Assembly (NCBI GenBank): GCA_031216915.1
Contig: CM062291.1
Span: 36,646,484-36,710,483 of the forward strand
Direction of reading: 5' to 3'
Source: Pictodentalium vernedei
Taxonomy: Eukaryota > Mollusca > Scaphopoda > Dentaliida > Dentaliidae
DNA length: 64,000 bases
Below are positions 34,763-45,893 of this stretch, in pieces. A model generated the notes under the pieces. The model saw nothing but the letters and a program-made list of their open reading frames with translations, searched no databases and was not told where the DNA came from. Every line of letters starts with the position of its first letter. Positions within the stretch are counted from its first letter, which is position 1. The position numbers were made by a program, and so were the translations under genes.

Positions 34763-35547
34763 GCATTGCAAAGCCTTGTTCAACTCAAGGGAGAAATTTA
34801 TGTTTTATTAACTTGAGTAAAATATCAGACAGACGTAAACCATTTATTTTATTTTTTTTTTTTTTAAGTTTGTATTACTTATAAAAAGGGAGCATGCGGC
34901 AGCCAAAATGACTATATGGGAGGGCGTTAGAAACAGATTTTTAGCTTTTTTATGCCTATAGTTTGTCATTTACTTAAGTGACTGTATCAAAGAGGACATG
35001 TTGGTGACTAAGGTGAGTGAAGGGGAATTAGCATCTCTCTACAGGGGTTATTTTGCAGGCCTGGACTTTTGAAAAATCTAGGGGAGTTACTGTGGCACCC
35101 CTAAACCAGTGTCAGGAGAGCTATTCTATACTTAAGTCCATTATTAATAAAGGAATTGAAGGTTTAATGAGAGCTATTACAGCTCTTAAGGAGAGCAAGT
35201 ATGGCCCTCCTTAAATTGATTTTACAGGAACCATGGAGGGCGGGAGGCTGGGAGCTATAGCTCTCCTCAAAAGACCAGGCCTGATCTTGGGTGTCTACAG
35301 GGGCCGAATATGGGACCAGGGACCGACCTTGGCATGCACCAGTGCGTATTTGGTTCTGAAACATCAGGACCTGGCTCATAAATCTCAGAAATAGGCTTCT
35401 CAGTTGGCGCGTAACTTCTCAGATCATATTTTGATATTCTTTCAATGGATAATCGAGAGAGACACTCTTACATGTATTGTATATATGATTATCATTTATC
35501 ATTGTTGTAGAGTGCTTAAGTTAATACTTCAAGTCTCAATTACCAAG

Positions 35548-35635
35548 CATTAATCTTCACTGTGGTTTCTGATCAAGTCTTGGCTGCCTAAATAGGCAGC
35601 CAAGACTTGATCAGAAACCACAGTGAAGATTAATG
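35548..35635. repeat. Perfect 88-bp hairpin: 42-bp arms, AAAT loop
   Basis: From 'cattaatcttcactgtgg' to 'ccacagtgaagattaatg' the two 42-base arms are exactly complementary around 'aaat'. The inner word 'aagtcttggctgccta' recurs in a second hairpin at 37603-37637, so it is a dispersed family. Perfect arms suggest recent origin or conversion. Confidence 0.9.
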
Positions 35636-36124
35636 TTTGCTATAGTGTACTAAATGAAAATGATGAGAGCTATTACATACTTGCAGTGTGTTACAAACAG
35701 CAGTGTGACTCCGTAAATTGAAATCTGGCGCATGAATTGAAAAAATAGGCTCCGAGGCTAGAGCGTATTTTAAATAGTCCTGATCGGTCCCTGTGGGACC
35801 TTTTCCCAGTGGCATATTGGGAAGATATTTCCCAATTCAAACTCCAAATTTCCCAATCTCAGTCCTCATTCAAATAAAAATTCGACTCTTCTTTAAATCT
35901 TGAAGGCCTAATTTTGACTTTCACCACTTTATACTGCAACCAAAATTGGTGCCCCAGCAGGTAGTTTTTAGATATACTACTCTAAAGTTTGCTAAGCACC
36001 AAGTACATCCAACTACCTGTTTTACATTTTAGTTGAAATATTGTTATGAAAAGTGTATAAATTTTTCATTTATTTAATTATATCTATATTTTTAAGATTT
36101 CGTTTGTGTTTGACATTATTTTTA

Positions 36125-36216
36125 GCTTTTGAATACGATAACCATGGAAAATGGATATTATTGTTAAAAGAGGAAATGTTTCAAATTTGCCAAAAATTCG
36201 ACGGAGCAAACTGGTA
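36125..36216 (+). other. Possible exon (weak)
   Basis: 'tttgacattatttttag' precedes an open stretch in one frame only ('FEYDNHGKWILLLKEEMFQ...'), and a GTATGG donor follows at 36217. It enters in phase 1 and leaves in phase 2, which does not fit the exon at 40619 (entry phase 1) or the exit of 5778-6208 (phase 2). No domain is recognised. It stays a candidate only. Confidence 0.25.
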
Positions 36217-36253
36217 TGGGTTCACTATTGAGCATGAGACCCATTACTGTTAA

Positions 36254-37240
36254 TTACAGCATGACAATGCCTTCTCATGCTCCAAAATCAGGTTCCTGAT
36301 GGTCCTTTGTGGGATGTTGTTCCATTCTTGGACCATCATGGTACAAAGCTCATGGACACTTCTTTGCTTGACTGGACGGCTGAAATTGCAAGCTGCAACT
36401 CATTCCAGACATGTTTGATTGGATTGACGTCAGGGGATCTTGCTGGCCAGTCCATACGCGCAATCCCCTCCCTCTGTCTGTACTCCCGGACATCATAGGC
36501 AACATGAGGATGGGCATTATCGTCCATCAGAATGAATCTATCACCCACTGCACCTGCATGCAATCCAACGTGGGCATCCAGGATCTCATCAGTATACCGC
36601 TGTGCAGTCAATGTACCGCGGTCAAGGACACAGCTCTGTACATCCATCTCAGCTGATGCCGCCCCAGACCATTATTGCCCCCCCCCCCTCCCACCAAAGC
36701 GGTCATGTCCAACAAAGTTGGTTGCATGGAATCACTCTCCTGGACTTCTCCATACCCTAGAACACCTATCTGTGTAGTCTAGGCAGAAACTTGACTCATT
36801 TGTAAAAAGGACAGGTTGCCAATCTTCTCTGGTACATCCAACATGGTCCATGGCCCATTCATATCGTGTCTGGTGGTGGTTCTGGGACAGCGGAATGCGA
36901 ATACATGGTCTTCTCGATCGGAGACCACCTTCGTGCGACCTTTCCCAGATAGTCTGCGTCGAAACATTTACCCCGGATGCATTCTGAAGGTCACTGCATA
37001 GCTGGGTTGCTGTTGCAAAGCGGTTCCTACGGACTTGAATGATCAAAAACCGGTCTTCAGCTGCAGATGCTGCCCTGTCTCTGCCACCACCATGCTGTCT
37101 TACTGGTGTGCCATATTGCTGAAATCTTGCTCAGGCCCTGTTGATCAGCATATATGGTGCACACCAAGGGCTTCACCAACCTGACGATGCATAGCCCCTT
37201 GCGCCACCATCCCAACAGCCCGCCACATTTCTACTTCAGA
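36254..37240 (-). pseudogene. Second Tc1-like transposase relic
   Basis: Minus-strand pieces include 'RRNRFATATQLCSDLQNASG' (helix-turn-helix region), 'WQPVLFTNESSFCLDYTDR' (normally D-E-S), 'GDRFILMDDNAHPHVA' (second Asp) and 'WPARSPDVNPIKHVWNEL'. In the last word Lys replaces the catalytic Glu/Asp expected after NPI. The first catalytic Asp position reads Asn. With frame changes between the pieces, it is inactive. It is a different Tc1 subgroup from 24712-25960. Confidence 0.85.
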
Positions 37241-37560
37241 CAAATGTGTAATTACCTTTGCATTCGCCATATTCAATCATTAAATCACAAGGGTTTGTGT
37301 TAAAATGAAGATTGAATACCTTACACATTTCATGTACATTTAGACAGTATACGAAAACATCATGAAAATCAAAGGGTACATGCTTTCCATGACTGTCACG
37401 AATAGTCTGCCTGTCAAGAGAGCTAATGTAAACACTGGGGAGCATCTCAATACATTCCTCAATCATATCCACCAAATATATCGAAAATATGTCACAAGAA
37501 AATTTCACAATGATGTGTCAAATATGTGGTGCTTAGCAAACTTTGAGTAGTATACTTCTG
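37236..37560. repeat. Sequence shared with the middle of the MITE locus at 23 kb
   Basis: 37423-37556 matches 23040-23151 plus 23394-23415 with scattered changes. Here it is continuous, and there it is split by a TTAA insertion. A 90-codon minus-strand frame (37236-37508) has no recognisable domain. Confidence 0.65.
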
Positions 37561-37599
37561 CAAGTTACATCCGAGAAACCTTGTCAGTTGTTTCTAGGA

Positions 37600-37645
37600 A
37601 AGTCTTGGCTGCCTACATAGGCAGCCAAGACTTGCCTAGACACTA
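37600..37645. repeat. Hairpin, relative of 35548-35635
   Basis: 'aaagtcttggctgcctacataggcagccaagactt' is a perfect inverted repeat around 'acat'. Its arms repeat the inner arms of the hairpin at 35548. Confidence 0.8.
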
Positions 37646-37743
37646 CTGCAAAGCCACAGAATGTAGACTATCACATAAATATCTTCATCATTAATAGTAT
37701 ACAAACAGTTTATTTAATAGAGATTACAGAGACTGATCATTAT

Positions 37744-39781
37744 TATCCCCGCATTTGAAAAATTGCGGGGATTTATTGGTTGTCTCCGTCCGTCCGTCCG
37801 TACGTCCGGGAATGGTTTCCGGCAAAAAACTCCTAGGGGTTTCAATTCAAAACATTGAAATTGTGTTCATGTTCATTCATAGGGTCTGTAGATGTGCATA
37901 AAGGTTTTGGATTTTTCATTCGGCCCTCGGGGGCGTAAGGGGCACCACTTTTGTCGTTAGAAGAATGGTTTCCGGTGAAAAACTCCTAGGGGTTTCAATT
38001 CGAAGCATTGAAAGTGTGTTCATGTTCATTCATAGGGTCTGTAGATGTGCATAAAGGTTTTGGATTTTTGATTCGGCCTCGAGGGGCGCAAGGGGCACCA
38101 TTTTTGTCGTTGGAGGAATGGTTTTCGGTGAAAAACTGCTAGGAGTTTCAATTCAAAACACTGGAAGTGTGTTCATGTTCATTAGTAGGGTCTGTAGATG
38201 TGCATAAAGGTTTTGGATTTTTAATTTGGCTCCAAGGGGTGCAAGGGGCACCACTTTTGTCGTTAGAGGAATGGTTTCCGGCGAAAAACTCCTAGGGGTT
38301 TCAATTCGAAACATTGAAAGTGTGTTCATGTTCATTCATAGGGTCTGTAGTTGTGCATAAAGGTTTTGGATTTTTGATTCAGCCCCTCGGGGCGCACGGG
38401 GCTCCATTTTTGTCGTTAGAGGAATGGTTTCCGGAGAAAAACTCCTAGGGGTTTCAATTCGAAACACTAAAAGTGTGTTCATGTTAATAAATAGGGTCTG
38501 TAGATGTGCATAAAGGTTTTGGATTTTTGATTCGGCCCCCGAGGGGTGCAAGGGGCACCATTTTTGTTGTTAGAGGAATGGTATCCGGAGAAAAACTCCT
38601 AGGGGTTTCAATTTGAAACACTGAAAGTGTGTTCATGTTAAGCAATAGAGTCTGTAGATGTGCATAAAGGTTTTGGATTTTTGATTTGGCTTCGAGGGGT
38701 GCAAGGGGCTCCATTTTTGTCGTTAGAGGAGTGGTTTCCGGCGAAAAACTCCCAGGGGTTTCAATTCGAAACACTGAAAGTTTCGTTCATATTCATTAAT
38801 TGGGTCTGTAGATGTGCATAAAGGCTCTGGATTTTTTTTTGGCTTCAAGGGGCACAGGGGGCACCATTTTTGTTGTTAGAGGAATGGTTTCCGGCGAAAA
38901 ACTCCTAGTGGTTTCAATTCAAAACATTGAAAGTGTGTTCATCTTCATTAATAGGGTCTGTAGATGTGCATAAAGGTTTTGGATTTTTTATTCGGGCCCC
39001 CAAGGGGCACCATTTTTGTCGTTAGAGGAATGGTTTCCAGAGAAAACTAGGGGTTTCAATTCGAAACACTGAAAGTGTTCATGTTAATCAATAGGGCCTG
39101 TAAATGTGCATAAAGGTTTTGTATTTTTGATTCAGCTTCGGAGGACGCAAGGGGACCATTTTTGTCGTTAGAGGAATGGTTTCCGGAAAAAAAACTCCCA
39201 GGGTTTCAATTTGAAACACTGGAAGTGTGTTCATGTTAATCAATTTGGTCTGTAGATGTGCATAAAGGTTTTGGATTTTTGATTCGGCTTCGAGGGGTGT
39301 AAGGGGCACCATTTTTGTCGTTAGAAGAATGGTTTCCGGAGAAAAACTCCTAGGGGTTTCAATTCGAAACATTGAAAGTGTGTTCATGTTCATTCATAGG
39401 GTCTGTAGATGTGCATAAAGGTTTTGGATTTTTGATTCGGCCCTCGAGGGCGCAAGGGCCACCACTTTTGTTGTTAGAGGAATTGTTTCTAGTGAAAAAC
39501 TCCTAGGGGTTTCAATTCGAAACACTAAAAGTGTATTCATGTTAATCAATAAGGTCTTTAGATGTGCATAAAGGTTTTGGATTTTTGATTTGGCCCCGAG
39601 GGATGCAAGGGGTACCATTTTTGTCGTTAGAGGAATGGTTTCCGGAGAAAAACTCCGAAGGGTTTCAATTCGAAACACTAAAAGTGTGTTCATGTTAATC
39701 AATAGCATCTGTACATGTGCATAAAGGTTTTGGATTTTTGATTCGGCCCCGACAATAATCACAAATGCGAATGCGGGGATA
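37744..39781 (-). repeat. 153-bp tandem satellite inside an inverted-end element
   Basis: Thirteen copies of a unit with 'ggtttccggcgaaaaactcctaggggtttcaattcgaaacac' and 'gtctgtagatgtgcataaaggttttggattttt'. The phrase 'ttcaattc' or its variant falls at 37841, 37994, 38147, 38300, 38453, 38607, 38760, 38913, 39055, 39205, 39358, 39511 and 39664: ten of the twelve steps are 153, one is 154 or shortened. The block sits between 'tatccccgcatttg' (37744) and 'aatgcgaatgcggggata' (39781), which are inverted ends, with '(gtcc)n' just inside the left. Because 153 is divisible by three, several minus-strand ORFs with a 51-residue repeat appear; I do not regard them as genes. Confidence 0.92.
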
Positions 39782-40275
39782 TACTATAGTGTGCTTTGCA
39801 CACAAATGACACCCCTTTAGTTTCATGCTGCTGTTAAGTTTGTTATAAAACGTATATCATGTACTATGCATGCAGCTTCTGTATTAATGTTCTCAGTTCA
39901 ATATGAAGGTAACATTTCTTATTCTTTAAGTGTTTCTTCTCCCAAACATTCCTAACTGAAGCCTTCATGAGGTGAAGTTTCCCAATTGCATGGGCCCTGG
40001 ATCCTTTCCCAAAGAGGACAGAAGGATCCCTGTTGTATACTATTAATGATGAAGATATTTATGTGATAGTCTACATTCCTAATTCTGAGGACTGCTTATA
40101 TATAAATCACCAGGACTGGCATTTTCAGGAGAGTGATTTGTTCGCTCGCCTACTGCTCGCCTTAAAAAAATTAAGGAGGGCGAAAACTAGCACTCCTGGC
40201 CTTAGAAAATAATGATTACCAAAACCACCTATGTCTAAAACCCACATCTTTTAAGATCTCTGATACATGTATGTT

Positions 40276-40381
40276 AGTAGTCTCTGCATGTAAGACGGCC
40301 ACACTGCCCCTCCCACATCTCCGGGCCTCGCTAAGGCCCGGAGGTGTGGTAGGGGCAGTGTGGTCATCTCACAGAGACTAC
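40276..40381. repeat. Imperfect hairpin, about 48-bp arms
   Basis: 'tagtctctgcatgtaagacggccacactgcccctcccac' faces 'gtggtaggggcagtgtggtcatctcacagagacta' around 'gggcctcgctaaggccc'. It is a hairpin-type MITE remnant. Confidence 0.75.
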
Positions 40382-40618
40382 CTTGTTAGCAGCACCAAAT
40401 AAAGTGTACAAAGCCCACTTGGCAGAATTTATTAACAGTAAAACTTCATTTTGGAATTTTAGCTTTTGTAAGCTTGAGGAGAGCAAATTGCTCGCCTGGG
40501 GCATGCAAGGGGAGCGAGTTTTAGCCCTCCTGCATTTTTAAGAATGCCAGGCCAGAATCACACCCTACTGGAGGACATATTTGGATATTAAATAATTGAT
40601 TTGGTTTGTGTTTTTTAG

Positions 40619-40707
40619 ATGGAGATAAGATAAAGTATTCAGAAACAGATGGTGCGGATCCAACTGAGAAGAGTTTATCCACTACTGAAGAGAAAACTCA
40701 ATCAGAG
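40619..40707 (+). CDS. Internal coding exon of an unidentified host gene
   Basis: A pyrimidine-rich tract and 'tttttttag' precede 89 bases open only in entry phase 1, and the exon ends in CAGAG with donor GTATGA at 40708, leaving in phase 0. The peptide is acidic and Ser/Thr-rich ('DKIKYSETDGADPTEKSLST' then 'TEEKTQSE'). No domain is recognised. It joins in phase to the exon at 47207. Its upstream exon is not found. Confidence 0.7.
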
Positions 40708-40761
40708 GTATGAAACCCAAGCTTCTTCTTTATACAAATTGTTCTGAAAACAAGCTATTAA

Positions 40762-40975
40762 CCCTTTATCCAACGTAACGGCCAAAACCGGCTAGCGCTA
40801 TTCTCAAGAATCGCCAATTAATTTTCATGATTTTTTTCATTTTTTGTCTCCAACACATAGGTTATGACCCCCTCATTGGTCATAACCTATGTTTTGGAGA
40901 CATAAAATGAAAAAAATTAGTTATTCAAGAATTTTTTTTTGCAAGTGTCGTCTGCTTTTCATGTTAGGTAAAGGG
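40762..40975. mobile_element. piggyBac-like MITE, subfamily A, TTAA on both sides
   Basis: TTAA at 40758-40761 and 40976-40979. The ends are 'ccctttatccaacgtaacggcc' and '...catgttaggtaaaggg', and the arms mirror around 'ggttatgaccccctcattggtcataacc'. It lies in the intron after the exon 40619-40707. Confidence 0.9.
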
Positions 40976-41007
40976 TTAACTGAAAATAGAGTATGTTTAC
41001 ATTTTTA

Positions 41008-41029
41008 GCTCACATGGCCCAAAGGCCAT
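41008..41029 (+). repeat. Start of a 'tttagctcacatggcccaaaggcca' repeat, split by a hAT element
   Basis: The repeat resumes at 44668 immediately after the hAT insertion ('ctgtcatctgtaatcttttcac...'). By recall, this opening is a very common repeat start in molluscs and related animals. Confidence 0.6.
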
Positions 41030-41037
41030 CTGTCATC

Positions 41038-44000
41038 TAGGGCCCTGCGAAGCTTCGAGTATTCGATTCGATGTCGACATCGCTTTTGTCTTCGTATATC
41101 GATCTTGAATAGTTTGCCGATTCGTTAGTCAAACGAAGCTTCAAGGAAAATGAATCAGTGTTCGACAATGTCGACATCGGTTGAAATAAGGAGCAAACTC
41201 TTCCAGTTTTAATGTTTCTATCAGGAAAATAGTCAAATTCATTGTAAAATTATGTTGTTTCACTTTCAGTTTCCCAGAAAACCACACACCGCTAATTCGC
41301 TATTTATAGATTTCCAGGAATTCGTGTGAGAGTTATTCACAGAATCCTGTTTGCTCAGCGGCTCTGTCGTTACTTTAGTCTCGTACTTTATTAGAAGCGT
41401 GGTAATAGTGATCATCATGGTTACTAGCAGTAAAAGCAAGTTAAGCAACCATCTTCTCATTCTTCTGTTATACGAGAATACTTCACAGTGAAGTTTGATG
41501 AAAAGGCTAAAAAAGACTGCTTTGTTTGTAATGCCTGCTGCTCAAGTTTAACAAAACAGGCAAGTGGTACGACATCACATCTTTGGGCACACCGGGAACG
41601 AAAACTTTTGTCTCTCCATCAGCAAGCGCGACAAAAGTTTAATGAATCGAAGGCATCAAAGGGAGTGACACAGACACACAGTGTTTCGGCTAGTGGTTCT
41701 ATTTCCTCTGCAAAAGGAACCATTCAAACAAGTCTCGGGTCCTTTGCCTCTGCCCGTCGCGAAATAAACAGCAACGTTAGAAAGAAATATGACAATGCCG
41801 TACTTCGCTTCATCGTCTCCGACAGCCGACCATCCGAACTGTCAGCTGGTTTGGGATTCAGACACCTATGTATGGTTCTTACCGATGGTATCTACACCCC
41901 ACCCCACCCAACGACACTGACCCGGAAATTAGGAGACCTTAAAACCGAGTTGGAGGAAAAGTTGACAGCCAAAATAAAGTCAGAAAGTGGGAATAATCAA
42001 ATAAATATAACATTTGATCATTGGAAAGCTGATAATAAAACCAACCACCTCGTCATAACTATCCATTATGTATCCATCGACTGGAAATTACACAGTATTT
42101 GTCTGTCAGTCATAAACCTTGAGGATAGAGATGCTGACCATACTGCCAAATGTACAGCTGATATAATACGTGAACAGCAGCTGGAACGAGATTTAGATGT
42201 CAACAGCAAAATATTGTTTGCCACAACTGACAACGAATGTTTTGCCAGCTACAGTTAGAATGCTCGATCTCAGATGGCTCGGGTGTGCTGCCCATAAGTT
42301 ACAATTGGCAATTAATGCAGCCCTTGATGTGCAGGCAATGATCAAGAAACTAATTTCCTTGGTGCGCAGAATAGCCAACTTCTTTAACTCGTCTAGTGTT
42401 GGACTACAGTGTTTGTACAAACACCAAAAGGAACAAGGCCTAGCAGAGAGTAACCCCCCACTAGACGTTGTCACCAGATTCAATAGCACCTTCAAACTAT
42501 TGGAGTGGATTGAAGCTAACACAACACCCATATCTCTCGCCTTGGTTGAGTGTCAAGCATGACGCCGATGTGCGACGGATCCACCTCAGTGTTTAACTCC
42601 AGCAATGGCTGACACCCCCAAGTTTGCTATTCCCATACTCCGACCACCAGCAGAAGCTACTGGAATCTTAAGCACTGACAGCAGTGTGAGTCTGTCATTG
42701 ATTGTTCCTTGTATTTCAATTTTAAAGGATCAGCTTCAGAAGACTGAGGCCAAAGGTCTGAAGGAATTCCAACAAAGGCTTGTCAAACAGATCTCGACTA
42801 GGTTTGATCCAAGCCTCCCAGAACTCCATGCTGCAACTCTGCTAGATTCATGATTCAAAATTACTATGAGTTCGGTTGAGTGTTTCAAGAATGCAAAGTT
42901 GTTCATTGAAGGAATTCTTACCCTTGAAGGCCCAACCATCAGTCAGCATGATATCTCCGAAGCGCTGAGTGCGGGTGGTAGTTCCACCGAGTTGGATGAG
43001 ACACCACCTAAAATATCAAAATCAGTCTCTAATTCAAGTCTGAAGCAGTTGATGTTTTCTCGTGCGAGACAAGCTGAACAGCAGATTACTAGCCATAAAG
43101 GGCACCCGAGTCTACGTGAACAGCTGAATGTGGAAATTGGAACTTACGCAGCAAGGCCTCTTCTTTCACAGGATGGTGATCCTTTGAATTTTTGGTCAAG
43201 TTCCTCTTCGGAGTTCCCATTATTGTCAAGAGCTGCAGGCTCTATTCTGTCAATTCAAGCCTCTAATACCTCATCTGAACGTGTTAACTCCGCTGCTGGT
43301 AACGTTCTCACTGACAAAAGACTAAGTTTGTCGAATCAGAACGCATCTTTGTTGATCTGGACAAAGAAGAACGTAGAGTTGTTGTTCTGAGATTCTAATT
43401 GTTTTTTTTCTGTACTGTGTCCCAACGTTCAGCAGGGACCAACAATATAATATAAACCTTCTACATTTGTAATTATCGAAATTGAAAATTTTATACTCTG
43501 CAGTAAATGGTCAAAATTGTTTGATAAATTGATAGTACATCAAGTGACGAGGCAGTTCACCCAAAGGTAAACTTCCACGTCACATAGGGTACCAGCAAAC
43601 AATTTCTACCATTTACTGTGGTACATAAGATTTACAATTTCGGAAATGACAATTGTAAAAGTTTTATAATATTTAACTGAACCCAGGTTGTGATTTGTGA
43701 ACTAGTTCCAATGTTCCTTTTAGTTTTCAATTTCTTATCTGTACCTGTTATACATGTACATTTTGAGTTTTTAGAACGGGAAATTAAACGTTTGTTTTGT
43801 GACTTTTGCAAATTGGAGCTGTTTTAACTTGTAACCTGTTCACGCCCCATCTATACAACCGAAATATCCAGCTATGGGCCTAAGGCCCGCTCCCAGTCAC
43901 AGAATCTTTTAACACAATAATGGGAGCATGTCGCCTGGAGCGATCCCATTATTATGTTAGAAAACTGTGGGAGGAAAACCTCTTTAGTTTATTTGCATTG

Positions 44001-44659
44001 TTCGGCGTTGGTACTTGGAAGTTGGAATGAAGTAAAAGCAATTTGTGTGAATGAGCACTGCTTCAATATTCGAGTTAACTAATGCAGAAACTAACACAGT
44101 TTAACGCATTCGCTGCTTTTGATGTATACTGAGTTATTGAGTTGAGAACAGACCGAAATCTACAAGACCCGAATCCTGATAATACAAAAACAACCAAACA
44201 TTACAATAATGAAGTTCCTATAAGATGTACATGTATTTAGCCACCCTAACGTATGTGAAGTTAGCGGCTGTAGCCGACTTCAACCCATGGGAATTAATGT
44301 GCCACTTGTATTACATTTGTGCTTTTAATTCTCATGTTTCAATTTAGTCATTTTAGTGGTTTGTCTCAAATGTCTCTGGGCAGTACCTTAATTTCTGTCC
44401 ATATTTATGTCTTGAATTTATTGTCAGGTCAAGTGAACATCTGAATGGCCATTCAATGAGAAAGAAAATTAAAACAACGCCAAGTTGTCAAGTTATGTCA
44501 ACGATCTCTTCTCGCAGTGCTTTCCGGACATTTCTGCACAAGATAATGCCAGTTACAGTTATTTCTCGAGTTTATCCCGATTCGATTCGATGTCGACATC
44601 AGGCCAGATTCGATTCGAGATTCGATTCGAACATAAATTTCCCAATTCGCAGGGCCCTA
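41038..44659 (+). mobile_element. 3.6 kb hAT transposon with perfect 8-bp duplication
   Basis: 14-base inverted ends 'tagggccctgcgaa' / 'ttcgcagggcccta', flanked by 'ctgtcatc' at 41030-41037 and 44660-44667. Subterminal 'attcgattcgatgtcgacatc' words occur inverted near both ends (41068-41090 and 44580-44600). It contains a broken transposase (41488-43390) and, downstream of it, a small inverted repeat (about 43497-43640, 'cagtaaatggt...accatttactg') and a 'gggagc..cccattatt' inverted pair (43880-43950). It inserted into the repeat at 41008/44668. Confidence 0.95.
41488..43390 (+). pseudogene. hAT transposase (BED finger, DDE, hATC), broken in at least two places
   Basis: Frame 41488-42258 starts with a BED-type finger (C11-x2-C14...H31-x3-H35), then 'ITFDHWKADNKTNHLVI' with the first catalytic Asp and 'FATTDNECF' with the second. 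A frameshift near 42230 moves the reading to 42197-42562, which continues 'LDLRWLGCAAHKLQLAIN' and 'DVVTRFNSTFKLLEWI'. A stop at 42560 and another at 42851 separate the next parts. The last frame, 42866-43390, carries the C-terminal dimerisation block 'SERVNSAAGNVLTDKRLSL'. This is a ZBED/Ac-like hAT. Without the two main breaks the order and length are complete, so decay is recent relative to the intact ends. Confidence 0.93.
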
Positions 44660-44667
44660 CTGTCATC

Positions 44668-45260
44668 TGTAATCTTTTCACATTTTTATTTTCTTCCCTG
44701 GAACTGCTGAGCTGATGTTAATCAAGCTTGGCAGGAATAGTCTGTAGGAGGCCCTCGACAAATGCTCCTCATTTTGTTCCCGTCGGATGAAAAACATGGC
44801 CACCAGAGGCATTCTTTGATTCTGATAGGTGGATTTTCAAAAATCTTCTCCTCTGAAACTACAAGGTCAAATGTTTTCAAACTTCGCATTATTGATGACT
44901 GGGACCCCCTCTACCAACAATCCTCATTTAATGTTATGCTGCAAACATGGCTGCAATTGTTACCATAGAAACCTGTGGGAAATCACATTTTCAGCTTCTC
45001 TGGAACTACTGAGCCGATGTGAACCAAACTTGGCAGGAATGGTCGATGGGAGGTCCTCTACAAAAGATCCTCATTTTGTTCCCGTTGGATGAAAAATATG
45101 GAAGCCAGAGGCATTTTTTGATTCTGATTGGTGGATTATCAAAAATCTTCTTCTCTGAAACTACAAGGCAAAATGTTTTGAAACTTTGCATTATTGATGA
45201 CTGGGACACCCTCTACAAACAATCAGTGTTGATCGGGTTGCAAACATGGCCATAATTCCG
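44668..45260 (+). repeat. About 295-bp tandem unit of the 'tttagctcacatggcc' element
   Basis: 'ctggaactgctgagctgatgttaatcaagcttggcaggaatagtc...gcattattgatgactggg' at about 44697-44965 recurs at about 44998-45245 with scattered changes, giving two units of about 300 bases. ORFs that repeat in it are not genes. Confidence 0.75.
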
Positions 45261-45545
45261 GGTTCCCACGGGCCTTGAAAAGCCTGGAATTTCAAAAATG
45301 AAATTCAAGGCCTTGAAAAGCCTTCATTTGGCTCCCTGGGCCTGGAAAAGCCTTGAAAAATGAAGCATTGCGCGCCGAGTTGAGATGAATGAAATACGTC
45401 CGAGACAGTTCGAGTGGTTCAACTATGATAAGCCTGGAAAAACCTTGAATTTAACTTTCTATTAGCCTTGAAACTCCTTGAATTTGGGGTGTATATAGCC
45501 TGGAAAAGCCTGGAATTTCATGTCAGGTCAGGTGCAGGAACCCTG
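45255..45545. repeat. 'gccttgaaaagcctggaa' dispersed repeat
   Basis: Dense 'gccttgaaaagcc' and 'gcctggaatttca' words between 'gggttcccacgggccttg' and 'gcaggaaccctg', which are inverted copies of each other. A related copy, starting 'ggttcttgcaggtccttgg', is at 62825-62940. Confidence 0.65.
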
Positions 45546-45811
45546 TAACTGTGGCTTATAGTTACCATAGAAACCCTTTCATCTTCTTCTCATCGATATA
45601 TGTCTAGAGATGAGGTCTTGACTTCAATACATCATCTCCAAAACTGCCAGGTTGGTAATAACCTATATATGTCTTTGTTTGACATAGCACTGAAACAGTT
45701 AAAGGGTTTTCTTGATTGGTTAGTCACATGGATTTGCCTTGGTTAATTGATCAATCACTTGCCCTAATAGGTCGCTGAATAATTTTCCCACACCATTGAT
45801 GATTTACAGCA

Positions 45812-45881
45812 TTAACCTGTTACCCAATGTAATGGACCAAACCATCCAGTGCTATAATGCAAAAATCTCCATTCAAATTTT
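45812..45881. mobile_element. MITE fragment hosting the 5S-SINE
   Basis: 'ttaacctgttacccaatgtaatggaccaaaccatccagtgct' is a diverged left half of MITE subfamily A. Its continuation is cut by the SINE at 45894, and the right half is not found. Confidence 0.5.
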
Positions 45882-45893
45882 ATTAATATGTTT

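Larger units (their letters stand above)
34030..34920 (-). mobile_element. Hairpin MITE (AGGCTTTGCAATGC family), minus strand, with nested insertions
   Basis: Left part 34030-34140 ('caaaagttcac...tcttggtttgttttatgttttaggcc...ggtggtagtgtatttcgt...gcaatgctaaagcattgc') and right part 34763-34920 ('gcattgcaaagccttgttcaactcaaggg...agggagcatgcggcagcc') together match the complements of 48060-48440 and 49255-49590. The hairpin centre was the insertion target of the element 34141-34762. Confidence 0.75.

Noticed and set aside
38153-39762. A family of minus-strand repeat proteins
   Set aside because: The frames are the 153-bp satellite read through, with no start context, splice sites or domain; 153 is divisible by three, which keeps them open by arithmetic.
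37744-39781. CRISPR array
   Set aside because: The units are contiguous 153-bp satellites without unique spacers, and the context is eukaryotic.
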